From: DASVTU01 sp036387415
GTDB lineage: Bacteria > Acidobacteriota > Blastocatellia > Pyrinomonadales > Pyrinomonadaceae
DNA length: 64,000 bases
NCBI GenBank assembly: GCA_036387415.1
Contig: DASVTU010000029.1
Location: forward strand, 62,001-126,000
Direction: 5' to 3'
Below the pieces are notes generated by a model, which had not been told where the DNA came from, searched no databases, and worked only from the letters and a program-made list of their open reading frames with translations. Positions 35,211 to 43,796 of the stretch are shown here, piece by piece. Both the position numbers and the translations under genes were made by a program. Every line of letters starts with the position of its first letter. The first letter of the stretch is position 1.

Positions 35211-35303
35211 AACCGTAAGCAGTGAGCGATAAGCGGTAAGTAGTAAAATCAATAAATCGTTTTGTCTTGAATGCACACTGCTTACCGCTCACGGCTCGCT
35301 TTC
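35211..35303 (-). repeat. Intercistronic heptamer hairpin
   Basis: The left arm (35212-35247) has units CGTAAGC, AGTGAGC, GATAAGC, GGTAAGT. The right arm (35277-35300) is complementary. It begins at the lytic transglycosylase stop (35304) and is followed by a free 60-base stretch with a normal ribosome site. Confidence 0.85.
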
Positions 35304-36461
35304 TTAGTCTCCGCGTTGGTAGCGCGCCGTGATGCGTCGGACGTAGTTGCGCGTTTCGCGGTAGGGCGGGACGCGATGGCCGTACTTCATGACGGTTCCC
35401 TCGCCCGCGTTGTAGCCTGCGAGTGCGAGGTCAACGCGACCGTTGAAGCGACGCATCAATTCCTTGAGATAGCGCGTTCCGGCGCGAATGCTCTGCGCGG
35501 GGTCGTGTGCGTTGCTGACGCCGAAACGCGCGGCGGTCGCGGGCATCAACTGCATCAACCCGCGCGCTCCCTTCGGACTCAGCGCACGCGAATTGAAACT
35601 CGATTCGTTCTCCATGACGCAGAAAACCAGATAGGGGTCGACGCCGTAGGCCACGCCGTTTTGACGAATCAACGCGTCGATTCTCTTGTTGCCTGTCGTC
35701 CAGAAACGCTCTCGCCGCGCGCCACGCTTCGACAGCGCGGCGTCTCCTGCGTCGGCCTCCGCCACATCCATCTTAGGTTGCTCGCGCTCAATGCGTTCGA
35801 TGCGCGTGCGCTCGACGAAGATGGAGAGATTGCCGCGCCTGTACCAGACGCCTTCGAGCGTCTCGGTCGCTTCATCGACCTCCATGCGCGCGCCGCCGAC
35901 GAGATAAATCCAGACGGTTGGAAGCGTCTCTGCGCTCGTCGCCATCTCGCCCGCGACCGTTTGCACCAACGATTTCGTCGCGGAAGTTTTCACTTCGCCC
36001 ACGCCCGCAACGTCGTTGCTCTTGCGCTCAATCGCACGAACGCGCGCGCGGTCGAGCAGATGCGTGACGCCGCCGCGCCTGTACCAAATGCCCTGCGTGT
36101 CTTCCCATGCTTCATCAACTTCGATACTTGTGCCATCGGTGAGCCGCAGGTGGTCGGCCATCGCAATGGACGAGAATGCGGTCAGGATAATCGACAGCAA
36201 CGCCGCATGAAACACAAGTGCGACGACGTGCTTCGTCTTTTTGAGCGTGTCTTCGACTTCAGCGATGGCGCGTTCGGCCTCTGTCAGAGTTCGTCCTGCT
36301 TTCATGAATCGACGCTTGGCTTCCATATAAGTTTGCTCCGTCGTTGCTGCGGAATCGCATCGCTCCGGACGAGAATCGTCTTGTCCCGTCAGCGAATGCT
36401 TTAACTGCGTGAGAGACTGCTTTAACCACTTCCACGCGTCAGATTTGAAGCGGGTCAACAT
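35304..36461 (-). CDS. Membrane-anchored lytic transglycosylase with duplicated N-terminal motif
   Basis: A 385-residue protein. A hydrophobic segment near residues 78-101 acts as an anchor or internal signal. Two similar about 45-residue units follow (LRLTDGTSIEVDEAWEDTQG with GIWYRRGG, then IYLVGGARMEVDEATETLEG with GVWYRRGN), and the C-terminus is a goose-type SLT lysozyme domain with catalytic-glutamate motif ENESSFNSRALSPKGARG and LAGYNAGEG. It cleaves peptidoglycan glycan strands in the periplasm. The start at 36461 is favoured by AGGAG seven bases upstream and overlaps the ATPase gene by 23 bases. Placed after the Tad genes, it may open the wall for the pilus. Confidence 0.85.
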   Translation of the reverse strand: MLTRFKSDAWKWLKQSLTQLKHSLTGQDDSRPERCDSAATTEQTYMEAKRRFMKAGRTLTEAERAIAEVEDTLKKTKHVVALVFHAALLSIILTAFSSIAMADHLRLTDGTSIEVDEAWEDTQGIWYRRGGVTHLLDRARVRAIERKSNDVAGVGEVKTSATKSLVQTVAGEMATSAETLPTVWIYLVGGARMEVDEATETLEGVWYRRGNLSIFVERTRIERIEREQPKMDVAEADAGDAALSKRGARRERFWTTGNKRIDALIRQNGVAYGVDPYLVFCVMENESSFNSRALSPKGARGLMQLMPATAARFGVSNAHDPAQSIRAGTRYLKELMRRFNGRVDLALAGYNAGEGTVMKYGHRVPPYRETRNYVRRITARYQRGD

Positions 36462-37794
36462 CCGGCAGCTCCTGTGTGCTCGGTCGCGTCGTCGTGGTTT
36501 GTGCCGGGGCGAAACCGTGCGACGTGCCGAAGTAATTGCGCCATGCCGCGTCGATGAGTTTGGTGGTGATTTCGGGCGGGTGTCCTTCAAAGAGGCTGAT
36601 GTCGGTGACGCGGTCGAGGAGGTCGCGCGGCTCGCAGGATTTCATCTGTCGCCGCTCAAGCATGTAGTTGTTCAAAAGATGGTCGAGGCAATCTTGATTG
36701 ACGGACAGGCCGCGCGTGTAGGCGGCACGTTTGAAGATTTCTAGATACGCGGCGGGCGTCGGCGGTTCGACGCGTGCGCGATAACCCATGCGCCGCAGGA
36801 AGGCTTCGTCAACGAGGTCGCGCTCGTCGAGGTTGGTCGAGAAGACGACGAGTTGCTCGAATGGCACTTCGATTTTTTTGCCCGTGTGCAGAGTAAGATA
36901 ATCGACGCGACGTTCGAGCGGCACAATCCAGCGATTCAAGAGGTCGGTCGGAGCGACGCGTTGACGACCGAAGTCATCGACGACGAGCGTGCCGCCATTC
37001 GACTTCATCTGAAACGGCGCTTCGTAAAATCTCGCCGCCTCGCTCCACTGTAGGTCTGCGTTCTCAAGCGTCAATTCGCCGCCAACGATGACGAGCGGGC
37101 GTTCGATGGAGACCCAACGCTCGTCGTATTCGCCGGGCAACTCATCGGGCGGCGCGGGACGATGATTGTGCGTGTCGAAGACGCGAATCACTTGCCCGTC
37201 GATTTCGATGGCATACGGAATCCAAATCGCGCCGGGTAGAGCCGAGTTGATGCGTTCGGCGACCGCTGTCTTGCCCGTGCCCGGAGGGCCACTCAGAAAG
37301 AGCGAACGGCGCGAATTGACGACGCAACCGACCGTCTGCAAAAGCGTCTCAGGCAAAACCAAATCACGAAACGCGGCGCGCACCATGTCCAACGTCGCCG
37401 CCCGCGCAGGGATGGCTTGCAGCCTCATCATGTGCGCGTAATCGCGCAGAGAGACGGGCGTGGGGCCGACGTAGCCGCACAACTGGCGGACGCGCGCGAC
37501 GCGTTCCCAACCGCGTTCAAGCATCGCATAACGCGTCGCTCCCATCGCCGATTGCAGCCGCACTTCGATGAGCTTTTCCCTGTAGAGATGCTGCAACACT
37601 TCTTCGGTCAGTGCGCGCGGCAGACGCATCTCGACGGCAATGTTGGTGGTCGTCGGGTCGGGCGACTGCGCGACGTGCTTGAGCGCGAGGTCGCACAAAA
37701 AACTCTCCGGCACGTCCGTGTCGGCAATCTCTTCGGGCGCGGGCGGCCCCATGCTTTCAATTTCCACCCGTGCCAGCATCGTCGTGTGCGTCAT
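36439..37794 (-). CDS. MoxR-like AAA+ ATPase with N-terminal helical/winged region
   Basis: A 451-residue protein. The N-terminal 130 residues look like winged-helix repeats (ALTEEVLQHLYREKLIEVR). The AAA+ core has Walker A GPPGTGKTAV (about residue 169), a Walker B-like LVVDDFGR and a sensor region VFSTNLDERDL. Such ATPases remodel protein assemblies; the target is unknown. It sits between the Tad-associated TPR gene and the lytic transglycosylase on the same strand. CGGAG precedes the start. It might energise assembly or gate the wall enzyme, but this is inference. Confidence 0.8.
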   Translation of the reverse strand: MTHTTMLARVEIESMGPPAPEEIADTDVPESFLCDLALKHVAQSPDPTTTNIAVEMRLPRALTEEVLQHLYREKLIEVRLQSAMGATRYAMLERGWERVARVRQLCGYVGPTPVSLRDYAHMMRLQAIPARAATLDMVRAAFRDLVLPETLLQTVGCVVNSRRSLFLSGPPGTGKTAVAERINSALPGAIWIPYAIEIDGQVIRVFDTHNHRPAPPDELPGEYDERWVSIERPLVIVGGELTLENADLQWSEAARFYEAPFQMKSNGGTLVVDDFGRQRVAPTDLLNRWIVPLERRVDYLTLHTGKKIEVPFEQLVVFSTNLDERDLVDEAFLRRMGYRARVEPPTPAAYLEIFKRAAYTRGLSVNQDCLDHLLNNYMLERRQMKSCEPRDLLDRVTDISLFEGHPPEITTKLIDAAWRNYFGTSHGFAPAQTTTTRPSTQELPDVDPLQI

Positions 37795-37814
37795 GTTTTT
37801 GAACTCCGTTCAAG

Positions 37815-37908
37815 AAGGGATAAGGGCAAAGGGCGGAGGGATGAAGAGAGGAAAGTTTCATCTTTATCAGGACACTTTCATCCCTCATCTCTCCGCCCTC
37901 ATCCCTTA
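37815..37908 (-). repeat. Intercistronic heptamer hairpin
   Basis: The left arm (37815-37853) has units AAGGGAT, AAGGGCA, AAGGGCG, GAGGGAT. The right arm (37873-37908) is complementary (ATCCCTC type). The stop of the upstream TPR gene (37906-37908) begins the element. Confidence 0.88.
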
Positions 37909-38880
37909 ATTTTTCGCTGTTTGGTTTGCGCCTGCGGCGTCGAGGGATTGGCGCGTGGCGTCCGATTCCTGTTGGCGTCCGGTGCGTTGATAGAGGTCTG
38001 AGAGGCGTCGGAGCACGGCGACGGACGAGGGTTGCAGGCGACGCGCGGCTTCGTAATGTTTGAGCGCGTCTTCGTCGCGTCCCATGCGTTCGAGCAGGGC
38101 GGCGACGTTCATGCGCCCGTCGAATTCCCCGCCCGCGCGTGCGAAGTTTTTGTAGGCGTCGTCGTATTTGCCGAGACGACACTGTGCGAGCGCGAGATTG
38201 TTGAGGATGCGTTTGTCGTCGGGCGCGAGGCGTGCGGCGCGTTTGAGACGTTCGGCGGCGGCGCGATAGTTGCCGCCGAGGTAGAGCGAGTAGCCGAAAT
38301 TGTTGAGCGCCTGCGCGTCGTTGTTGTTGATGTCGATGGCGCGGTCATAAGACGAACGCGCACGGTCGCGCAAGCCTTTGCGGTCGTATGCGACGGCGAG
38401 CATGCTGTGCGCCTGCGCGAGACGCGGTTCGAGCGACGTGGCACGCGAGAGCGCAGCGATGGCTTCGTTGAGTTGTCCGCTTTCGAGCGCGGCGCGTCCT
38501 TCATCGAGATAATCGCGCGCCGTGATGCTGGTGCTGTGTGAAGTCTCTTGGCGGTCGGTGCGATGTTCGACGCGCATGACACCGACGCTCTCAAAACGTT
38601 CGGCGTCCTTCTCGGTCATGCGTTCGGGTCGGCCATCTTTCGAGCCGCCGCCGAAAATTTTGCCGACGGCCTTGAAGGGAGCTTTGAAGAAACGTCCGAA
38701 GCGATTGCCCTTCTTCTTGGGCGTCTCGACTTCGCTCTGCCCGGCGGGCGCGTCCGACGAAGCGACGATGTTGGTCGCCGTGTCGCCTTCGCGCTCGTCG
38801 CCTTCGGCGCTCCACAATGCGGTGAAGCCGATGGTCAGTATGAAGGCGACGGTGATGGTGATGATGGTGCGTTTACGCAT
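37906..38880 (-). CDS. TPR-repeat protein (TadD-like)
   Basis: A 324-residue protein with an N-terminal hydrophobic signal (about 1-26) and about five tetratricopeptide repeats from residue 115 onward (LDEGRAALESGQLNEAIAAL, LAVAYDRKGLRDRARSSYDRAI, NFGYSLYLGGNYRAAAERL, LALAQCRLGKYDDAYKNFARAG, HYEAARRLQPSSVAVLRRL). Its place directly after tadC, 17 bases away, fits TadD, the pilotin-like lipoprotein of Tad systems. No lipobox cysteine is obvious, so it may be membrane-anchored instead. Confidence 0.8.
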   Translation of the reverse strand: MRKRTIITITVAFILTIGFTALWSAEGDEREGDTATNIVASSDAPAGQSEVETPKKKGNRFGRFFKAPFKAVGKIFGGGSKDGRPERMTEKDAERFESVGVMRVEHRTDRQETSHSTSITARDYLDEGRAALESGQLNEAIAALSRATSLEPRLAQAHSMLAVAYDRKGLRDRARSSYDRAIDINNNDAQALNNFGYSLYLGGNYRAAAERLKRAARLAPDDKRILNNLALAQCRLGKYDDAYKNFARAGGEFDGRMNVAALLERMGRDEDALKHYEAARRLQPSSVAVLRRLSDLYQRTGRQQESDATRQSLDAAGANQTAKN

Positions 38881-38897
38881 GATGTCGATTCCCTCTC

Positions 38898-39830
38898 CTA
38901 CTTGCTGAACGTGTCGAGGATATTGAGGAATGCGGGGCCGAGAATGATGATAAAGAGCGTCGGAAAGAGAAACAGCGCGAGCGGCAAGAGGAGTTTGACC
39001 GCCGCTTTCTGCGCCGCCTGCTCCGCGCGCTGCCGACGTTTGGTGCGAAGACTGTCAGCGTAGACACGCACGGCGCGAGCAATCGAAGTGCCGAAGCGGT
39101 CTGCTTGAATCAGCATGGCGACGAGGCTTCGCAAATCGTCAACGCCCGTGCGTTCGGCGAGATTGCGTAACGCTTCGTCGCGTTCGCGCCCGACGCGTAT
39201 CTCAAGATTCGTCAATTCAAACTCTTCGCTGATGTCGCGGTGTACTTCCCTCAACTCTTCGCCGACGCGTACGAGTGCGGCGTTGAGTCCGAGTCCCGCT
39301 TCGACGGAGACGACCATCAAGTCGAGCGCATCGGCCAAGCCCCAACGCAGACGCAGTTGACGTTTGCCGATGAGCCGCGACAACACGAAACGCGGGAGCG
39401 CAAACCCGGCGACGAACGACAGAAGAATGCCCACGACCGCGCTCTTGAGCGGACGCGCCGTGAGCGCGCACAGGAGCGCGACGACCGCCGGAAAACCAAT
39501 CATCGTGCCAAACTGAATCGCGCGAAACGTGAATGGCGCGCTGCGCGAACGATAGCCCGCCTGCATCAATTTCTTTTGGAGTTTCTGCGCTTCGGCGGCG
39601 GAAGGCGGCACCAGACGACCGAGCGGCGCGGCCATTTTCTCCGCCAATCCCGCTTCCTCTCCGCTTCTCATAACCGACGGCGCGGCCACGGGCATCGCGC
39701 TCCCGCCGCCCGCCTCGCTCATCTGCTTGAGGCGTTCGGTGGCCGCACTCGCCGGACGAAAAACGAGCCAGTAGATGCCGAGGACGGCGAGCGTGACGCA
39801 GAAGAAAATCGAAAATGTGATGAGTAGCAT
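38898..39830 (-). CDS. tadC: Tad pilus inner-membrane platform protein
   Basis: A 310-residue type II secretion F-domain protein with an N-terminal helix, a cytoplasmic region and C-terminal helices (about residues 280-305). LGLNAALVRVGEELREVHRDISEEF is a typical GspF-core segment. TadB and TadC form the platform on which the TadA ATPase works. The start has no Shine-Dalgarno sequence; the arm of a heptamer hairpin ends about eight bases upstream. Confidence 0.88.
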   Translation of the reverse strand: MLLITFSIFFCVTLAVLGIYWLVFRPASAATERLKQMSEAGGGSAMPVAAPSVMRSGEEAGLAEKMAAPLGRLVPPSAAEAQKLQKKLMQAGYRSRSAPFTFRAIQFGTMIGFPAVVALLCALTARPLKSAVVGILLSFVAGFALPRFVLSRLIGKRQLRLRWGLADALDLMVVSVEAGLGLNAALVRVGEELREVHRDISEEFELTNLEIRVGRERDEALRNLAERTGVDDLRSLVAMLIQADRFGTSIARAVRVYADSLRTKRRQRAEQAAQKAAVKLLLPLALFLFPTLFIIILGPAFLNILDTFSK

Positions 39831-39837
39831 AATCTTT

Positions 39838-39990
39838 AGTAGTCAGGAGTCAGGAGCCAGTAGTCAGTAGAAACGCATCGGGTTTCTTGTGAGTCGGTTA
39901 TCGCGTCGTGTGTGCTATGCGGCGTGGTTGTCAGTGAACCGTAGGAAGTTGAATTTGTTTTTCCACTGACTACTGGCTCCTGTCTTCTCA
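39838..39990 (-). repeat. Intercistronic heptamer hairpin (tadB-tadC)
   Basis: The left arm (39839-39872) has units AGTCAGG (twice), AGCCAGT, AGTCAGT. The right arm (39963-39990) is complementary. The arms are separated by about 90 bases. The stop of tadB (39988-39990) sits at the end of the right arm. Confidence 0.85.
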
Positions 39991-40950
39991 AATTTTTATT
40001 CTCAGAATCTTTCTGACGATGAGCATGCCCGTGACCTGCATAGAGAGGGCGAGCGCAAGCAGTTTGTGGCCGCGCGGGTCGTCCCACATGACACCCATGT
40101 ACTGCGGGCGGAGCGCGGTAACGGCGAAGGCGACGAGGATTGGCAAACCGCAGAGCACCCATGCAGACATGCGCGAACTTGTGGTGAGCGTCTTCAAGTC
40201 TTCGAGGATACGGAAGCGGTCGCGGATGGTGTTCGCCACCTTTTCGAGAATTTCGGCGAGATTGCCGCCCGTCTCGCGTTGAATCAAAATCGCGGTGATG
40301 CAGAGACGGAGGTCGAGCAAGGGAATGCGTTGGCCTAGATTGTCGAGCGCGAGTTTGAGCGAGAGGCCGAGATTCTGTTCCTCATAGGTCTTGCGAAATT
40401 CGGTCGCCACCGGCTCCGGCATCTCGACGGAAATCATGTGCAAAGTTTCGGAGAAGGAATGTCCGGCGGCGAGCGCGCGGCTCATCAATTCGAGCGTGTC
40501 GGGCAGTTGTTCGAGAAACTTATGCAGACGCTTGCGTCGCTTCCAGACGACGTGCATGAACGGCAACGCCGTCGCCGCCAGCCCCGCACCGACGATGGCG
40601 AGCGCCGAAATCGTAATCATCCACATAGCGAGCGCGGCCAGCATTCCGGCCAGCACCGAAAACATCAAGAGGCGCGTGACGGTGATTTGAAGGTCAGCCT
40701 GTTCGATAAGGCTCTTGAGATGCGTCGCCGATTGCACGCGCAGCATCATGCGATGCAAGAACGGAATCTCGCTCAACAACTCTTCTCGCGCGAGACGCAC
40801 TTCCGCATCTCCCGTGTGCGACGAATAGAGCAACGCGTCTGTGAGTCGCTGTTGAAGGCGCGCACGTTTGGCGTCCGAACCACGCGTCGCCAAAAGGTAC
40901 GCCGCGAAGGTCAGAAACAGGCAGAAGATGAAGACGAAAAACGGAATCAT
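39988..40950 (-). CDS. tadB: Tad pilus inner-membrane platform protein
   Basis: A 320-residue F-domain protein with an N-terminal helix (about 1-18) and others near 105-130 and 270-310. LPDTLELMSRALAAGHSFSETL and ITAILIQRETGGNLAEILEKVANTIRDR are the GspF/TadB core. It works with TadC and TadA to extrude the Flp pilin. No Shine-Dalgarno sequence precedes the ATG. Confidence 0.9.
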   Translation of the reverse strand: MIPFFVFIFCLFLTFAAYLLATRGSDAKRARLQQRLTDALLYSSHTGDAEVRLAREELLSEIPFLHRMMLRVQSATHLKSLIEQADLQITVTRLLMFSVLAGMLAALAMWMITISALAIVGAGLAATALPFMHVVWKRRKRLHKFLEQLPDTLELMSRALAAGHSFSETLHMISVEMPEPVATEFRKTYEEQNLGLSLKLALDNLGQRIPLLDLRLCITAILIQRETGGNLAEILEKVANTIRDRFRILEDLKTLTTSSRMSAWVLCGLPILVAFAVTALRPQYMGVMWDDPRGHKLLALALSMQVTGMLIVRKILRIKI

Positions 40951-40965
40951 AAATATTGTCTCATT

Positions 40966-41025
40966 GATTCATTTGCTCATCTAGTCATTGAATCAATGAC
41001 TAGATGAATCAATACTTTTAGTTTT
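40966..41025 (-). repeat. Intercistronic repeat hairpin (tadA-tadB), 8-base unit
   Basis: Units of the type CATTGATT / CATTTGCT / CATCTAGT, with a nearly perfect inverted copy ending at 41013 (TGAATCAA). It spans the gap from the ATPase stop to 15 bases before the next start. Confidence 0.75.
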
Positions 41026-42373
41026 CTTCAAAGAAGACTCGCGGCAGTTGCATGCCGTAGACCTTGAGGCGTTCGGCGAAGCGCGGGCGGACGCCCGTGG
41101 GGCGGAAGCGACCGATGACCCGACCGTCTTTGTCGATGCCCTTGCGCTCGAATTGGAAAATCTCTTGCATCGTAATAGTGTCGCCTTCCATGCCCGTTAT
41201 TTCAGAGATGGAGGTGATGCGGCGCGTGCCGTCGGAGAGTCGTGCGGCCTGAATAACGAGGTCGAGCGCAGAGGCAATCTGTTGACGCATGGCGCGGTCG
41301 CTCAGGCGCATGCCCGTCATTTGAATCATGGTTTCGAGTCGCGTCACGGCATCGCGCGGAGTGTTGGCGTGCACGGTGGTGAGCGAACCGTCGTGGCCTG
41401 TGTTCATGGCTTGCAGCATGTCGATGGCTTCGCCGCCGCGCACTTCGCCTATGACGATGCGGTCGGGACGCATGCGAAGCGCGTTCTTAACCAAATCGCG
41501 CTGCGAGACTTCGCCTTTGCCTTCGATGTTGGCGGGGCGCGTTTCAAGACGAACGACGTGCGGCTGCTGCAACTGCAACTCGGCGGAGTCTTCAATCGTA
41601 ACGATGCGTTCGTCCGAGGGGATGTAGGCGGAAAGCGCGTTGAGCAGAGTGGTTTTGCCCGCACCCGTGCCGCCAGAGATGAGCACGTTGAGTCGCGCCT
41701 TGACGCACATCTCGAACATCTCGGCGATGTCTTTGGTCAAGGCATCCTTCTCAATCAAGGCTTGCATGCGGAGCGGTTCCGCGCCGAAACGACGGATGGA
41801 GAGCACAGGGCCGTCGAGCGAGAGCGGCGGGATGATGGCGTTGACGCGCGAGCCGTCTTGGAGGCGCGCATCGACCATCGGCGATGATTCGTCGATGCGT
41901 CGCCCGACGGTCGAGACGATGCGCTCGATGACGCGCATCAAGTGTTCGTTGTCTTTGAATTCGACGTTGGTGCGTTCGAGTTTGCCGCGACGTTCGATGT
42001 AGATGTTGCGCGGCGAATTGACGAGGATGTCGGAGATGGTCGAGTCGGCGAGAAGCGGTTCGAGCGGGCCGAGTCCGAAGAGTTCGTGGCGCACTTCGCC
42101 GACTAGACGTTCGCGCTCGTTGATGGAGAGCGGCGCGTTTTCGGCGACGAGCAGGTCTTCGGCGAGGCGTGCGACTTCGGCGTGAAGTTGGTCAGGCTCA
42201 AGCAGGCTGAGCTTGGTCAAATCCATGCGATTGATGATGGCGCGGTGGAGGCGCGATTTCATTTCATGAAAAAGCTGCTGTCCCGCCAAGACGTTGCCGC
42301 CGTCTTCGCCGTTGCGAGTGAAGCCCGTGCTGGCCGCCACGTTGTCTCTGATTAGTCTTTCGCGAAGTGCCAT
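41018..42373 (-). CDS. tadA: Tad pilus secretion ATPase
   Basis: A 451-residue CpaF/TadA ATPase, the hexameric motor of Flp pilus assembly. Visible parts: ELFGLGPLEPLLADSTISD (N-terminal domain), Walker A ISGGTGAGKTTLLNAL, the Asp box ERIVTIEDSAEL, Walker B RIVIGEVRGGEA and the His box TGHDGSLTTVHANTP. Cytoplasmic, docks on TadB/TadC. It is preceded by the TadZ-type gene with about 100 bases between. Confidence 0.94.
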   Translation of the reverse strand: MALRERLIRDNVAASTGFTRNGEDGGNVLAGQQLFHEMKSRLHRAIINRMDLTKLSLLEPDQLHAEVARLAEDLLVAENAPLSINERERLVGEVRHELFGLGPLEPLLADSTISDILVNSPRNIYIERRGKLERTNVEFKDNEHLMRVIERIVSTVGRRIDESSPMVDARLQDGSRVNAIIPPLSLDGPVLSIRRFGAEPLRMQALIEKDALTKDIAEMFEMCVKARLNVLISGGTGAGKTTLLNALSAYIPSDERIVTIEDSAELQLQQPHVVRLETRPANIEGKGEVSQRDLVKNALRMRPDRIVIGEVRGGEAIDMLQAMNTGHDGSLTTVHANTPRDAVTRLETMIQMTGMRLSDRAMRQQIASALDLVIQAARLSDGTRRITSISEITGMEGDTITMQEIFQFERKGIDKDGRVIGRFRPTGVRPRFAERLKVYGMQLPRVFFEEN

Positions 42374-42477
42374 GATGTTTTGTTTTGTCTCTCACGCGTC
42401 GTTGAAGGCGCGCGTGGGTTTAGTGATAACGGATGAGAAAAATCGTGCCGGAGGAGGTTTGTTCGGCGTCGCGCGGG

Positions 42478-43752
42478 TCAACCGGAAATCGCCGCCGTCT
42501 CTTTCTGCTTGCCGAGCGGCGCGCGGAGGCCGAGCGCATTGGCCGTCGCTTTGTTCTTCGGGTGACGGCGAAAGAGCGAGCCGAGAAAATTGCGACTCTG
42601 ATTGGTAGTCGCGGGCGCGGCGACCGCGGTCGTAGTTGAACCGGAGACGGCGGCGGCAATCTGTCGAAGCTCGGCGGCAATCTTGGAAGTGGGTTCCGAT
42701 TCGACGAGCGGTTGACCGAGATTGATGGAGTTAACCGCCGTGCGATAGTCGCTCTGGACGAAACCCGTCACGCGCTCGCCGAGGAAGCGTTCGACCTCGC
42801 GCAACTCCAAGTCAATCTGCTTGCTCCAACGATTGACGACGATGCGGACTTTGTGGCGCGGATAGCCGAGGCGGTCGAAGATGGCGAGCGTGCGTTGCGC
42901 CGAACGGATGGCCGGGATGTCGAGCGTGAGCACCATCACGATGTCGTCAACCTGGTCGAGCGCGGCGAGCGTGATGGCGTCGAAGGTGTGCTGCGGGTCG
43001 ATGACGACGTAGTCAAAACGTTCGCGCAGCGATTCAATGACTTCAAAGATGTGTTCGGGTTCGATGTCGTCCGCGGAGTCGGCTTCGCGCGGCGCGGCGA
43101 GCAGCGAGAGGTTCAGCGAGTGCGGCGTCAGATAGGTGCGGAGCAGCGTGTCGTCGAGGCGTGCGCGGTTTTCAATCAGGTCGGCGATGGAGAATTTGGG
43201 CGCGACGCCGAGAAAGAGTTCCATGTCGCCCGCGTGCAAGTTCAAATCGACGAGGACGGTCGGGGCGTCGAAGGCGGCGGCGAGATTGGCCGCGACGAAA
43301 GACGTTCCGCAACCACCCTTGCTGGAAAAAACGGCGACGGCGCGACCGCGTTTCTTCGGTGCTTCGACCTGCCCGACGCAAAATTCGGAGACGCGCGTCA
43401 GTACCGTCTGAAACTCCCCGGCAATCACCGGGAGACGCAAAAACTCGCGCGCACCCGCACGCAACGCATGCAGAATCACGTCGGGCGAAGCATCGTGCGA
43501 GGCGCAGATAATGGCGGTCTGCGGACATTCGGCGCTGATGCGTCGGACGAGCGCGAAGGCGGCTTCGGGCGCGGCTGGCAACGCGATGATGGCGGCAGAC
43601 GGCTTGAGCCGCACAATCTCGGACGCAACCTGTTCGGCATCGTCGCCGCCCGCGAGTAGTTGCGTGCGGCTTTCAGCGGCGAGCGCGTTGCGGAGTTCCT
43701 TGAAGGTGTCGAGTCCGGTGCTCAAGATTACGAAGGTCAATGTCTGGGTCAT
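42478..43752 (-). CDS. tadZ: Tad pilus localisation ATPase (CpaE/TadZ)
   Basis: A 424-residue protein: an N-terminal receiver-like region (about 1-125), then a ParA/MinD-like ATPase with a deviant Walker A FSSKGGCGTSFVAANLA (about 143-159) and VVIDPQHTFDA. The C-terminus is Ala/Thr-rich. TadZ/CpaE positions the pilus machine in the cell. Located between the TadE-like genes and tadA. Confidence 0.88.
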   Translation of the reverse strand: MTQTLTFVILSTGLDTFKELRNALAAESRTQLLAGGDDAEQVASEIVRLKPSAAIIALPAAPEAAFALVRRISAECPQTAIICASHDASPDVILHALRAGAREFLRLPVIAGEFQTVLTRVSEFCVGQVEAPKKRGRAVAVFSSKGGCGTSFVAANLAAAFDAPTVLVDLNLHAGDMELFLGVAPKFSIADLIENRARLDDTLLRTYLTPHSLNLSLLAAPREADSADDIEPEHIFEVIESLRERFDYVVIDPQHTFDAITLAALDQVDDIVMVLTLDIPAIRSAQRTLAIFDRLGYPRHKVRIVVNRWSKQIDLELREVERFLGERVTGFVQSDYRTAVNSINLGQPLVESEPTSKIAAELRQIAAAVSGSTTTAVAAPATTNQSRNFLGSLFRRHPKNKATANALGLRAPLGKQKETAAISG

Positions 43753-43796
43753 CGCGGTTCCTTTGAATGACGAGTGTGTGCGTCTCGTCGGCGCGT

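Noticed and set aside
35271..36404. 377-residue plus-strand frame opposite the lytic transglycosylase
   Set aside because: Antisense shadow; no ribosome site or domain.
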